From: Lentisphaerota bacterium
GTDB taxonomy: Bacteria > Verrucomicrobiota > Lentisphaeria > Victivallales > UBA1829
Length of the DNA: 64,000 bases
Direction: 5' to 3'
Assembly (NCBI GenBank): GCA_015061845.1
Contig: SUVT01000003.1
Coordinates: 1 to 64,000, forward strand
Positions 44,931 to 53,663 of the stretch are shown here, piece after piece. How positions within the stretch are numbered: position 1 is the first letter of the stretch; every line of letters starts with the position of its first letter. The position numbers and the translations under genes are program-made. Below the pieces are notes generated by a model. It did no database searches. It was not told where the DNA came from and worked only from the letters and a program-made list of their open reading frames with translations.

Positions 44931-45323
44931 TTACTCTTTATGTTCGTACACCCATAATCCGTGAACATTGCAGTATTCCCGCAAGATCACGCCGGGTTTG
45001 AAAGACATCGGAAAAACTGCCTCGGGGCGTTCTCCGGCTCTCAAATACTTTCTGACTCTCATGTCTCCGTCGATCATCTCTATCCAGAGAATCCGGTGTT
45101 CTTCCGTCATTGGGTGAAGCGTCGAACCGACAGTCACTTTCGTCTCCCATTTGGAAAAAACTTCCCCGACCGGCACATGCTTTTCTTTTGTTTGATCAGC
45201 TGTTTGCGGATTCTCCTCCTGCATCGGCTGACCGCAGCACACAAAACCTTCGTAGCATTGACATTCGACGATGACTTCAATCACTGCCCCGCAGATTCCG
45301 CATTTCAAAATTTTCTCTTTCAT
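44931..45323 (-). CDS. dfx: Desulfoferrodoxin (2Fe superoxide reductase)
   Basis: 130 residues with both iron centres. The N-terminal rubredoxin-like centre uses C8, C11, C29 and C30. The catalytic superoxide-reductase centre uses HVPVGE, HPMTEEH and C-x2-H in CNVHGLW. It reduces superoxide to peroxide with rubredoxin as donor. It is the first gene of the dfx-flavodiiron-rubredoxin operon, with GGAGGGG upstream and a candidate promoter. Confidence 0.95.
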   Translation of the reverse strand: MKEKILKCGICGAVIEVIVECQCYEGFVCCGQPMQEENPQTADQTKEKHVPVGEVFSKWETKVTVGSTLHPMTEEHRILWIEMIDGDMRVRKYLRAGERPEAVFPMSFKPGVILREYCNVHGLWVYEHKE

Positions 45324-45418
45324 AAATCCCCTCCTCTCTGTTACGGGTTTCAGTCACTTTGACAACTTCCGTGATCTGAATGTTCTCAACCGGACTTCAA
45401 GCAGGGATCTACTTTGAA

Positions 45419-45446
45419 AATATAATCACTTTTTGAAAAAATGCAA
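45419..45446 (-). promoter_or_regulatory. Candidate promoter of the oxygen-defence operon
   Basis: Minus strand TTGCAT (45441-45446), 16-base spacer, TATATT (45419-45424), giving a leader of about 90 nt to ATG 45323. No clear Fur- or PerR-like palindrome was recognised. Confidence 0.45.
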
Positions 45447-45486
45447 GGCAGTCTGAAGAAAAATCAAGCGTGTTCCAGCAGAAAAA

Positions 45487-47289
45487 TCAGAGTTTTTCGA
45501 TAGAAACCTGTACTCTCAAGCCGCTGCTTCCTTCTGCAACGAAGGTTTCATAATGACCATTCCGGTTCCGGGCAGGGCGATCCAACGCAATAATTGTTCC
45601 GTCAAGCACAGTGTAACGGCAGACATAACCCTCAAATTCCACTTCCAGAACACCCTCTTTCAGTGTGATTTTGCTGTAATCTTTCCCGTTGAACTTGAAC
45701 GCAGGGAGCAGAAGACGGACAGTTTCACTCCCGGAAACTTTGATGCTCAGACCGTCCCGGTCAAGTGTATACCAGGCTCTGAGCTTTTGTCCGGCAGGGA
45801 AGTTGTATTCCACTTCAGCACCTGCAGTTTCACCTTTTGCAAAGTGATTTTTGATTGTGTGAACAACATCCTTTTCCACGGCATAGTGCCACTTTCCGTT
45901 GACCTCCACCCCGGGCGCGATGGCAAGACGGGCAGAATCTTTCATGTCAAGAATATAGGCGTACATTTCCGGACAGGGAACGGTGAGACACAGTTCGGAG
46001 GGCGCACCCTTTTTGTGAAGACGACCCAGCCCGCTACAGTCGTAATCATAGTCGGCACGGTAATCATATTCCGCAAAATAATCTCCTGCACGGAGGAACA
46101 GTTTGTGGAAGTAATCGGATGTCTTCCAGCTCATTCCAGTCTTGTCGTCAAGTTCAATCGGTTCAATGGATTCATCACAGAGACGGTAGGCTGCATAGAG
46201 AAATGATGCCGTTGTGATCATGTATTTGTCAAAATAGGCATAATTTTCACAGCCGTATTTTGATTCGATGGGAAAACGGTTTTTGATGTGGGAGATGGGC
46301 TTTTTATTGAGCCAGAAAGCGATGTTTTTCAATGCTCTGACAGCAAGCATCCTGTACTGTCCGGCTGTCTTCAAATCACCTTTCTTCGCATAGTAGTTTG
46401 CATAACATTCCATCATGATTGCCACATGCGCTTCGTTGTGGAGGAACTGGTTGCTCCGTCCGCCGTAGGGCATTTCTCCGGTGACAGAGATCATCTTCCA
46501 TGTATATTCTGCCCCCTGATCCAGCGCATCCTGCCAAACTTTCTGATATTTTCCCTTGTAGCCCTCATGAAGAAGAACTGCAAACAAACCCCGGGTCACG
46601 AAATCGTAAACCATAGGTTCATGAGGATCCCGGTACATCTTGTTTTCATCCAGATGCCGCAGCTGGGAATATGCCTGCAAATCAATAAAGTCGGAATATT
46701 TATCTGAAAGTCCGGCTTTCTGACGCATAAATTCACTGAGCATGGTGAACGCCGCCCAGTTGTAGACCACATGATCCATATCTTTGGCATATACATTATA
46801 ACAGGTATAAGGATCGATGGTCTTCAAGAGATCCTTCCATTCCTGAATTTTTTCAGCCGGAACCTGATTGCTGTTTTCCAGTTCCTGAATACAGAAAATG
46901 ATTTCTTTCACGGAGAAGTCGTTTGCGGCTTTGACTTTCGGGATCTGCTGACAGCAGAAGTCCATCATCTCAATAAAGCGCGGTTTCAGGTCCAGACGTT
47001 TGTTGTGAGCGATCAGAATCCCGATGTTTGCAGTCAGACGGGGAAATCCATGCTCGGTCAAACCATCTTTTTTTACCTGCTTGAAGTAACGGTCAATGTG
47101 CTCCGTGGTATACGCAGAAAGGGTTGTTTCCATCAAATCGAGATAGTACGCTTTTTTCATAGCTTTGTCCTTTTTTGTATTTGTTGCTGAAACAATAGTT
47201 GTTTTTACCGTGGTGCAAGCTGAAAGAAATAATAATGTCAGAGATGCCAAAAGCACCCTCTTGAAATATTTTGATTTATGAACTGTCAT
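45487..47289 (-). CDS. Lipoprotein with alpha-toroid-like and beta domains (polysaccharide-lyase-like)
   Basis: 600 residues from ATG 47289, where AGGAGG is six bases upstream. Signal and lipobox LFLSAC place it in a membrane as a lipoprotein. Residues about 55-400 are helical and rich in Tyr and Trp, as in alpha/alpha-toroid polysaccharide lyases and glycosidases (YGGRSNQFLHNEAHVAIMME, YGCENYAYFDKYM). Residues about 430-600 are beta sheet, like heparinase-type C-terminal domains. The exact family and substrate are not recognised. It is 17 bases after the DUF167 gene and is likely the last gene of the ftsH run. Confidence 0.65.
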   Translation of the reverse strand: MTVHKSKYFKRVLLASLTLLFLSACTTVKTTIVSATNTKKDKAMKKAYYLDLMETTLSAYTTEHIDRYFKQVKKDGLTEHGFPRLTANIGILIAHNKRLDLKPRFIEMMDFCCQQIPKVKAANDFSVKEIIFCIQELENSNQVPAEKIQEWKDLLKTIDPYTCYNVYAKDMDHVVYNWAAFTMLSEFMRQKAGLSDKYSDFIDLQAYSQLRHLDENKMYRDPHEPMVYDFVTRGLFAVLLHEGYKGKYQKVWQDALDQGAEYTWKMISVTGEMPYGGRSNQFLHNEAHVAIMMECYANYYAKKGDLKTAGQYRMLAVRALKNIAFWLNKKPISHIKNRFPIESKYGCENYAYFDKYMITTASFLYAAYRLCDESIEPIELDDKTGMSWKTSDYFHKLFLRAGDYFAEYDYRADYDYDCSGLGRLHKKGAPSELCLTVPCPEMYAYILDMKDSARLAIAPGVEVNGKWHYAVEKDVVHTIKNHFAKGETAGAEVEYNFPAGQKLRAWYTLDRDGLSIKVSGSETVRLLLPAFKFNGKDYSKITLKEGVLEVEFEGYVCRYTVLDGTIIALDRPARNRNGHYETFVAEGSSGLRVQVSIEKL

Positions 47290-47306
47290 GGAAACCTCCT
47301 TATGAA

Positions 47307-47630
47307 TCATGAATTCTGGTCAACTTCCTGTTGAAGAATCGTAATAGCCTGAACCTGGTTGATTCCACAGACTTCCACGACTTTGTCCCGTGATGTCTGT
47401 CCGGAATGAAGAGAGACTGAGGATTTTGATAAATCAAGAATATCCGCCAGAAAAGCACAGAGTGCCGCATTTGCTTTGCCATCAACAGGTGGCGTGTTCA
47501 GCGACACTTTTACTGCATTCCCGTGCATTCCACGGATCCCCTGTTTGGAGGCTCTTGGCTGAACCCGGCAGGCGATCCGCACAATACCGGGTTCAATTTG
47601 TGTAACTGCTGATTCTACAGATTCAGTCAT
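47307..47630 (-). CDS. DUF167/YggU family protein
   Basis: 107 residues from ATG 47630, which overlaps the ftsH stop (TGATG). The family core RVQPRASKQGIRG, VKVSLNTPPVDGKANAALCAFLADIL and the C-terminal SGQTSRDKVVEV are all present. The role of this small alpha/beta protein is unknown. It is translated with ftsH. Confidence 0.9.
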   Translation of the reverse strand: MTESVESAVTQIEPGIVRIACRVQPRASKQGIRGMHGNAVKVSLNTPPVDGKANAALCAFLADILDLSKSSVSLHSGQTSRDKVVEVCGINQVQAITILQQEVDQNS

Positions 47631-49765
47631 CACACACTTTCCGGTGGAATCGGTTCTGTTTGAGTCGGAACTGTTTCTTCTGCAGGAATTTCTTTGATGA
47701 AATCCTGTTTGGGCTGAGGAAGTCCGAGAAGTTCATAAACCTGAACGGCATCCAGCGTTTCTTTTTCCAGAAGAGCTTCTGCCAGTTTATCAAGCATGTC
47801 CCGGTGTTCCGTCAGGATCTGTCTTGCAGAATCCATGGCGTCATCCACCAGTTTCTTGATCTCAAGGTCAATGATCCGGGCAGTTTCTTCGCTGTAAGCC
47901 TCACTGCGGGTGATATCACGTCCAAGATAAATATGATCGGAGCGTTCGCCGTACTGGATCGGACCGAGTTTGTCACTCATACCGAAAGAGCAAACCATTG
48001 CACGGGCAACTTTGGTGGCATGGGAGATATCAGCAGATGCACCGCTTGTGATATCTGTGAAGACGATCTCTTCTGCGGCACGTCCACCCATGTCGACTTT
48101 CATAAGATCTTTCATTTCCAGCATACTCTGGGAGTAACGGTCCTCTTCCGGAACCATCATGGTAAGTCCGAGAGCCTGACCGCGCGGAATGATCGTAACT
48201 TTATGCAGCGGAACAGAGTGTTCGCAGAAAATATTGACGATGGTGTGTCCGGCTTCATGCCATGCAGTGAGACGGCGTTCCCGTTCGGGGATCCGGCGGC
48301 TCTTGCGCTCTCTGCCGAAACAGACTTTGTCGCGGGCTTCTTCCAGATCGTGCTGGTCGGCTGCCTGTTTATTGTAACGGGCTGCAAGAAGTGCCGCTTC
48401 GTTGATCAGGTTTGCCAGGTCGGCACCGGAGAATCCGGAGGTGGAACGGGCAACAGAATCCAAGTCAACATCCGGCGCAAGTTTGATATTCTTTGCGTGA
48501 ACGTCAAGGATCTTGCGGCGTCCGGCAATATCGGGATAATCAATAACGATCTGACGGTCAAAACGACCTGGGCGGAGCAGGGCAGGGTCAAGGACATCTG
48601 CACGGTTTGTTGCAGCAAGAACGATCACACCTTCCTGAGTTTCCAGACCATCCATCTCAACAAGCATAGCGTTGAGTGTCTGTTCACGTTCATCGTGACC
48701 GCCGCCGATCCCGGAGAAACGGGAACGTCCGACAGCATCGATTTCGTCAATAAAGATCACACAGGGAGCATGTTTTCTTGCCTGATCGAACATGTCACGG
48801 ACACGGCTTGCACCGACACCCACGAACATTTCCACGAAGTCGGATCCGCTGATTGCGAAGAAAGCAACCCCTGCTTCCCCGGCAACGGCTTTTGCCATCA
48901 GGGTCTTACCAGTTCCCGGAGGTCCGGTGAGAAGTGCGCCGCGGGGAATCTTGCCTCCGAGAAGTTTGAACTTCAGAGGATCTTTCAGGTATTCCACGAT
49001 TTCTTTGGTTTCTTCTTTTGCTTCATCACAGCCTGCAACATCATCAAACGTTTTACTGTTTTCATTGGGAAGGATCATTCTGGCTCTGGATTTTCCGAAT
49101 TCAGAAGCTCCTTTTCCAGCCATCCGCATCTGACGGGCAAAGAGGAAGTAGATCAGTCCGATGATGACGATGCCGATCAATACGTTTCCGAGCAGAGATT
49201 TCCACCAGGAATCACGTTCAAGGATGATAACGTCAACATTCTTCAAACCTTCCATGACTGCAGGGGTTTTGATGACCCGTGTTCGGTAGTAGTTCTTTTG
49301 TTTTTTCAGTTCATCGGGGGTATCTTCTGTTTTTGATTCCCCGGAAAGGTCTGTTGTTCCGCTGGATTTCTCAGCTTTTGCGGTCTCTTTTTCAGCCTTT
49401 TCTTCCTTTGAAGATTTATCCTTTGCAGCATCAGCGTTAGCCTTTTCTTCCGGCTTTGCCTTTGCTTCTTCTTTCTTCACGGGTTCTGCATTTTTTCTTT
49501 CATATGTCCCTTCGATTTGAAGGACATCCTCGGTTTCCGGAAGAACCGTTGCTGTCGTGATCCATCCATTTCTCAAATATCTTTCAAAATCTGTTTGTGA
49601 CAGTTCTTTGGTATCACTGAGAGACGGAGTGAATTTATAGATAAAAAGGGTTACGATCATTACGAGAACGAGCAGCCAGATGAATACAGCTGCGGGCGGT
49701 CTCTTTGATGGTGTTCCGTTTGGGGAAAACTTGTTGCCTGAGGGCTTTTTGTTCAAATCGCTCAT
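47630..49765 (-). CDS. ftsH: ATP-dependent zinc metalloprotease FtsH with a charged periplasmic insert
   Basis: 711 residues. Two membrane helices (about 25-45 and 188-210) flank the periplasmic domain. The AAA module has Walker A GPPGTGKT (281-288), [10 protein letters not shown] and the SRH. The protease motif HEAGH is at 503-507, with the third zinc ligand in the following acidic region. It degrades membrane and regulatory proteins. Residues about 91-157 of the periplasmic part are almost only Lys, Glu, Ala, Asp and Ser, an insertion not usual in FtsH. It is followed by a DUF167 gene and preceded by an FHA protein gene. Confidence 0.96.
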   Translation of the reverse strand: MSDLNKKPSGNKFSPNGTPSKRPPAAVFIWLLVLVMIVTLFIYKFTPSLSDTKELSQTDFERYLRNGWITTATVLPETEDVLQIEGTYERKNAEPVKKEEAKAKPEEKANADAAKDKSSKEEKAEKETAKAEKSSGTTDLSGESKTEDTPDELKKQKNYYRTRVIKTPAVMEGLKNVDVIILERDSWWKSLLGNVLIGIVIIGLIYFLFARQMRMAGKGASEFGKSRARMILPNENSKTFDDVAGCDEAKEETKEIVEYLKDPLKFKLLGGKIPRGALLTGPPGTGKTLMAKAVAGEAGVAFFAISGSDFVEMFVGVGASRVRDMFDQARKHAPCVIFIDEIDAVGRSRFSGIGGGHDEREQTLNAMLVEMDGLETQEGVIVLAATNRADVLDPALLRPGRFDRQIVIDYPDIAGRRKILDVHAKNIKLAPDVDLDSVARSTSGFSGADLANLINEAALLAARYNKQAADQHDLEEARDKVCFGRERKSRRIPERERRLTAWHEAGHTIVNIFCEHSVPLHKVTIIPRGQALGLTMMVPEEDRYSQSMLEMKDLMKVDMGGRAAEEIVFTDITSGASADISHATKVARAMVCSFGMSDKLGPIQYGERSDHIYLGRDITRSEAYSEETARIIDLEIKKLVDDAMDSARQILTEHRDMLDKLAEALLEKETLDAVQVYELLGLPQPKQDFIKEIPAEETVPTQTEPIPPESV

Positions 49766-49826
49766 ATACTTTCAATATCCTTTTTCCGGCTGCAGCCGGA
49801 GTCGGGAGGTCTTTCTCTGTTTGTGG

Positions 49827-50333
49827 TTAATTACCCTTCTGGAAAAGGAACCCGCCAAGTGCAAGAACTGCAATCAAAAGGATTGCGATCACCGCAATCA
49901 GAATGAAACGTTCTTTTCTGTCGGACGGAGACGACTGCTCCGGAGCTGTTCCGAGATTCACGGTATCGGGGTCGATGTCTGTAATCGTGATACCGGTCGT
50001 TGTTCTCTGTGTGGTTGTGGAACGGGAACCTTCCTTACTGTCAGCATCGAAGAGAACTTCAATTCCGCCGAACTGGATGATATCGCTGTTCATAAGCACC
50101 TGTTCGGTGATCATCTTATCATTGACACGGGTTCCGTTTGTAGAATTATTATCGCGGACAATGAAAGAATCTCCCTTGCGGATGATATCGCAATGGTAAG
50201 AAGAGAGAGAGGGATCTTTGATACAAATATCTCTTTCTTCAGATCTTCCAACGGTATACATATCGTTGGTAAGCTCAAACTGTTTCCCTCTGAATTGAGA
50301 AGAAAGTACGATCAATTTTGGTGTGCCTGCCAT
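49827..50333 (-). CDS. FHA-domain protein with C-terminal membrane anchor
   Basis: 168 residues. Residues 5-95 form a forkhead-associated domain with the phosphothreonine-binding signature (YTVGRSEERDICI, LSSYHCDIIR, DNNSTNGTRVN). A Thr-rich linker (TTTQRTTTGITIT) leads to a single C-terminal helix (RFILIAVIAILLIAVLALGGFLF) with only four to five residues beyond. It should face the cytoplasm and recruit Thr-phosphorylated partners to the membrane. No Ser/Thr kinase gene is in the window. It lies 61 bases upstream of ftsH and may be cotranscribed. Confidence 0.88.
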   Translation of the reverse strand: MAGTPKLIVLSSQFRGKQFELTNDMYTVGRSEERDICIKDPSLSSYHCDIIRKGDSFIVRDNNSTNGTRVNDKMITEQVLMNSDIIQFGGIEVLFDADSKEGSRSTTTQRTTTGITITDIDPDTVNLGTAPEQSSPSDRKERFILIAVIAILLIAVLALGGFLFQKGN

Positions 50334-50742
50334 AAGATCAACTCCTTAAACATGATTGCAAGCCAGGTCCCGGAAGACTCTGAATGCTATTTTTTTTCTT
50401 GAACTATAAATATCATCCGGAAAGATATCACAAATCTTGAAAAATTCAACACCGGAAACTATAAAAGTATAAAAAAATTACAGTTTTTTCAATTTTTTTC
50501 ACAGATATCCCATAATTTTTCAAAAATCAATTTTCTCCCGTTCAAACATGGAGAAAACACCTGTTTTTTTTAAAATATGGGATATCTGTGTAAAGAATTT
50601 GATAAAAATTACCAAAAAATTTCAAAGTCGGCTTGACTTTAAGCAAACCATCTCAAAAGTTTTTCCCTTCTTCCCCGATTACAAATCAACCTTTATCAGG
50701 TACCTGTTGCCTGAAATTTTTAACGATTTAGAATAACAGGGA
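50334..50742 (-). other. Gene-free AT-rich spacer
   Basis: 409 bases between the beta-helix gene (stop at 50743) and the FHA gene. It should hold the FHA promoter; TTGAAT-N16-TATCTT on the minus strand is a weak candidate. It also holds the nested palindrome listed separately. A plus-strand frame of 62 codons at 50548 has no ribosome site or recognisable product. Confidence 0.6.
50500..50590. repeat. Nested 91-bp palindromic element
   Basis: Outer perfect 15-bp inverted arms CACAGATATCCCATA (50500-50514) and TATGGGATATCTGTG (50576-50590). Inner perfect 8-bp arms TTTTCTCC (50531-50538) and GGAGAAAA (50550-50557) share nearly the same centre (50544-50545). The intervening AT-rich segments are also partly complementary, so the whole could fold as one long hairpin. 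Confidence 0.85.
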
Positions 50743-51966
50743 TTACTTTTTGTTTCTGGTGATGTTTTCCGGAATCGAACGGGCTGTTATTTTTGCAAAT
50801 TTAAAATCAACAGCCCCTTCACGGAAGAACGGTTTTAATTCTTCCGGTACAACATTAATTCCTTTGTTATGCATGATGTTGTTGGAAATCTGGAATCTGC
50901 AATTTTCCATTCCCCGCGGATTTTTCTTTATTTCAGCCGGGATATTCAAAGAAGGATCGCAAACGATCAGAGGGATCCCGCCGATTGCATAACAATCCCG
51001 GATTGTCAGCTGCATAGGTATTGCAAAAAGACGAACCAGTGCACCGTTTTCCCGGACAACCTGACCGCATGCTGTAAGACAATTCCGGAGGACCACTCTT
51101 CCTCCGTCCGAATGCGGATGGATCGCAGCTGCCTTTGCATAATTGTAAACTGCCGGGATCCCGCCGCCTTCACCGCCGAAACGGACACTATCCGCCTCAA
51201 AACGGCCGTAATTATCCACCCAGCGGGCATTGTGGTAATAATCCTGTCCCTTGGGCGGATTTGCGCTGGGGGTCAGACAGCAGAATGAAAGCCGCATGGT
51301 TCCGTACCGGTTGATAAATGCAGCACCATCGGCCATGTTCGGCTGTATCTGATCAACCCAGCAGTTGCGGATCTCCATCAAATCTCCGAAATTTTGCGCA
51401 CAACGGAAATTCTTGGAGAAGAGACATCCCTCGATCAAAGACTGACAGGACAGGTGAGAGATTCCTCTGGGCGGTTCCAGTTTGACTGCCATCTCTGAGG
51501 CATAAAGAAACTGACAATCCCGGATCGTGACCATAGTCTTATCCAGATTTCTGTTCGTTACCAGAACCTGAACTCCTCCACCGAGAAATACCAGCTTTTC
51601 AATCCGGTTTCTGTATGCATTGATCTGGAACATCAAGCCGTTTCCCGCACCTGCCCATTTGAGAACAGCGGTCGTGTTTGAGCCGGACATATTCACGAAA
51701 CCGGAGACATTGATCGTGGACGTGATTTTATAAACACCGTGAGGAAATACCACGGTTGGCCCGGAGCCGAAATAACTGGATGCCGGATATTTTCCGTAAG
51801 ACCTGAATCCTCTCACAGATTTTGCCGCCGCATCAAATGCCTTCTGGATTGCTTTCGTATCATCAACCTGTCCGTTTCCGACAGCTCCATATTTTTTTAC
51901 GTTGAATCCTTCGCCAAAGGAACAGAGTGTGCAAATACACAGCAGAGTTATAAAAATTCTTTTCAT
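50743..51966 (-). CDS. Secreted right-handed beta-helix protein (pectate lyase 3-like)
   Basis: 407 residues with a signal peptide (MKRIFITLLCICTLCSFGEG). The mature start FNVKKYGAVGNGQVDDTKAIQKAFDAA is the typical opening of the pectate-lyase-3 / rhamnogalacturonase superfamily. Repeated short beta rungs follow (TMVTIRDCQFLYAS, LIEGCLFSKN, MEIRNCWVDQ). It probably binds or cleaves a polysaccharide outside the cell. It is a paralogue of the next gene upstream, sharing the VDNYGRF...RFGGEGGG...AVYNYAK block. Confidence 0.82.
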   Translation of the reverse strand: MKRIFITLLCICTLCSFGEGFNVKKYGAVGNGQVDDTKAIQKAFDAAAKSVRGFRSYGKYPASSYFGSGPTVVFPHGVYKITSTINVSGFVNMSGSNTTAVLKWAGAGNGLMFQINAYRNRIEKLVFLGGGVQVLVTNRNLDKTMVTIRDCQFLYASEMAVKLEPPRGISHLSCQSLIEGCLFSKNFRCAQNFGDLMEIRNCWVDQIQPNMADGAAFINRYGTMRLSFCCLTPSANPPKGQDYYHNARWVDNYGRFEADSVRFGGEGGGIPAVYNYAKAAAIHPHSDGGRVVLRNCLTACGQVVRENGALVRLFAIPMQLTIRDCYAIGGIPLIVCDPSLNIPAEIKKNPRGMENCRFQISNNIMHNKGINVVPEELKPFFREGAVDFKFAKITARSIPENITRNKK

Positions 51967-51988
51967 ATTCTATTATACCTTTATACCT

Positions 51989-53632
51989 TTATTTGGTAAA
52001 AAGCGGTTTTTTGTTCAAACCGAATTCATGGATTTCCAGGACACTTCCGGGCGCAGCAAGTTCATATCTGTGCGGAATCTTGCCCTTACGGGGATGGTAT
52101 TCCTGTCCAATGTAATAAATCCGGAATGTCAAAGTCCGTTTTCCTTTCAGAGCAGGAACAGCTTTGGCGACATTTACTTCCCGTTTTCCGATGGGAAGCT
52201 GGCGCACGAAAAATGTGTACAGCTTTCCGGTTGCTTCATCAACCATTTTAACTGCAAATTCGGCCGGCTGACTGGAACGTACATCCATTGTCAGATAAGG
52301 GGTTTTACTGAAATCAACTTCCACATGTTTGACTTCAACAAAGGGGGCATCTCCATTTTTTCCGGAAAGACGGCGCATCAAACAGACCGGATAACTGTCT
52401 TTATGGAAGACTGCAAGGAGGTCTCTGTTGTAAATCGCAGAACCGTCCATGTAGTTATCAAAGGAAAGTTTTACACCTTTCATGGTCAGAATATTGATTT
52501 CACTTTTCGGTTTGATGGAGGTGACTTTGTATTCTTTGATTTTCTTTTCCAGTTCTTTGCCTGCCAGATGACCTGCCGGCATGGGGAGAGGATTTACCTT
52601 TGCTGTCTGCAGGTCTTCCGGAATGACGAAACCTTTGAATCCCACATTTCCGTGAGCATGGAAGTTAAAGACATTTTTTTCGCCGAAGAAATAGTTGTCC
52701 AGCTTGATTGCAGGATTCACAACCACGCCCTTGCTGAATGTGGAATGGCAGTTTTCGATTGCCACAAGGTTCGGAACTTCCACGCAGTAAACTGCACAGT
52801 CCTGCAATCCGCTTGTGTGGGCATCCACTTCACATTCCCGAAGTACGACCGTATTGGGCAGCGTGGGCAGTTTGGAATATTTTGCGAAATTATAAACAGC
52901 AGTAAAACCGCCGCCTTCACCGCCGAAACGGCAGTTCGTTACTGTGAGCCGTCCGTAGTTGTCAATCCAGCGTTGGCTCTGTCCGTTGCAGAGGGGAACC
53001 CCGAGAAGATTGTCAACGGTCATATAACCGTGACGGTTCACGATGACAGCGCTGTTTTTCATATCCTTATTATTCATGATCCATACATCCCGGATCACGG
53101 TCCAGTCGGAATCGCTGTCAATGGAACCGATACAATGAATGAATTCACTCTTTTCAATGGTAAAAAGTGTGCTTTGCGCACCCTTGCGTGTCATGAGAGC
53201 GGTTCCGGTACACCAGAAAAATTTACAATTTTCCACAAAGAAAAGAGATTTATCCAGGTTGTCATTGACTGCGGCAATATGACCTTTCCCGCCTTTGAAG
53301 ACCAAACCTTTCACGGAAGCGTGCCAGAAGTTGATATAATCAAAGGTCGTTGCCTCCGGGTCCTGCTGAACAATGACTGCATTGTTGCCCCGCAGAGAAA
53401 CCCGGTCAACTTTCAAAGTTCCTTTCACCAGATAAACTCCGGAGGGGAAATAAACGGTTTGGGGATTGTATGGATCACGGATCTTTTTTGCCGCGGCTTT
53501 CAGCGCGGCAGCGATCGCTGCAGTATCATCTTTTTTACTGTCTCCGGCTGCCCCGAAATCTTTCACATTGATTTCTCCGGCAAACAGAATTGCTGCACAT
53601 GCTGCAGCCAATACGGTTAACAACTTTTTCAT
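51989..53632 (-). CDS. Secreted beta-helix protein with C-terminal beta domain
   Basis: 547 residues. Signal peptide MKKLLTVLAAACAAILFAGE, then INVKDFGAAGDSKKDDTAAIAAALKAA as in pectate-lyase-3 proteins. Beta-helix rungs run to about residue 330. The last 200 residues form a separate domain (VEVDFSKTPYLTMDVRSSQPAEF, TLTFRIYYIGQEYH) that looks like a carbohydrate-binding jelly roll. The IDNYGRL...RFGGEGGG...AVYNFAK block matches its downstream neighbour, so the two arose by tandem duplication. It is 31 bases after the pseudopilin gene. Confidence 0.82.
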   Translation of the reverse strand: MKKLLTVLAAACAAILFAGEINVKDFGAAGDSKKDDTAAIAAALKAAAKKIRDPYNPQTVYFPSGVYLVKGTLKVDRVSLRGNNAVIVQQDPEATTFDYINFWHASVKGLVFKGGKGHIAAVNDNLDKSLFFVENCKFFWCTGTALMTRKGAQSTLFTIEKSEFIHCIGSIDSDSDWTVIRDVWIMNNKDMKNSAVIVNRHGYMTVDNLLGVPLCNGQSQRWIDNYGRLTVTNCRFGGEGGGFTAVYNFAKYSKLPTLPNTVVLRECEVDAHTSGLQDCAVYCVEVPNLVAIENCHSTFSKGVVVNPAIKLDNYFFGEKNVFNFHAHGNVGFKGFVIPEDLQTAKVNPLPMPAGHLAGKELEKKIKEYKVTSIKPKSEINILTMKGVKLSFDNYMDGSAIYNRDLLAVFHKDSYPVCLMRRLSGKNGDAPFVEVKHVEVDFSKTPYLTMDVRSSQPAEFAVKMVDEATGKLYTFFVRQLPIGKREVNVAKAVPALKGKRTLTFRIYYIGQEYHPRKGKIPHRYELAAPGSVLEIHEFGLNKKPLFTK

Positions 53633-53663
53633 TCAAGATATCCTTTCAAATTGCTTTTGTATT

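Noticed and set aside
47660-49336. 558-codon plus-strand frame opposite ftsH
   Set aside because: The sense strand is unmistakably ftsH; the antisense product is Cys/Phe-rich with no family.
49789-49804. Perfect palindrome TCCGGCTGCAGCCGGA before ftsH, considered as a terminator
   Set aside because: No T run follows on either strand and it lies within the FHA-ftsH run; a chance or processing hairpin is more likely.
50548-50736. 62-codon plus-strand frame in the spacer
   Set aside because: It starts inside the palindrome, has no ribosome site and its composition simply follows the AT-rich DNA.
51902-53620. 572-codon plus-strand frame opposite the beta-helix gene
   Set aside because: Antisense shadow; the minus strand has a signal peptide and the beta-helix opening motif.
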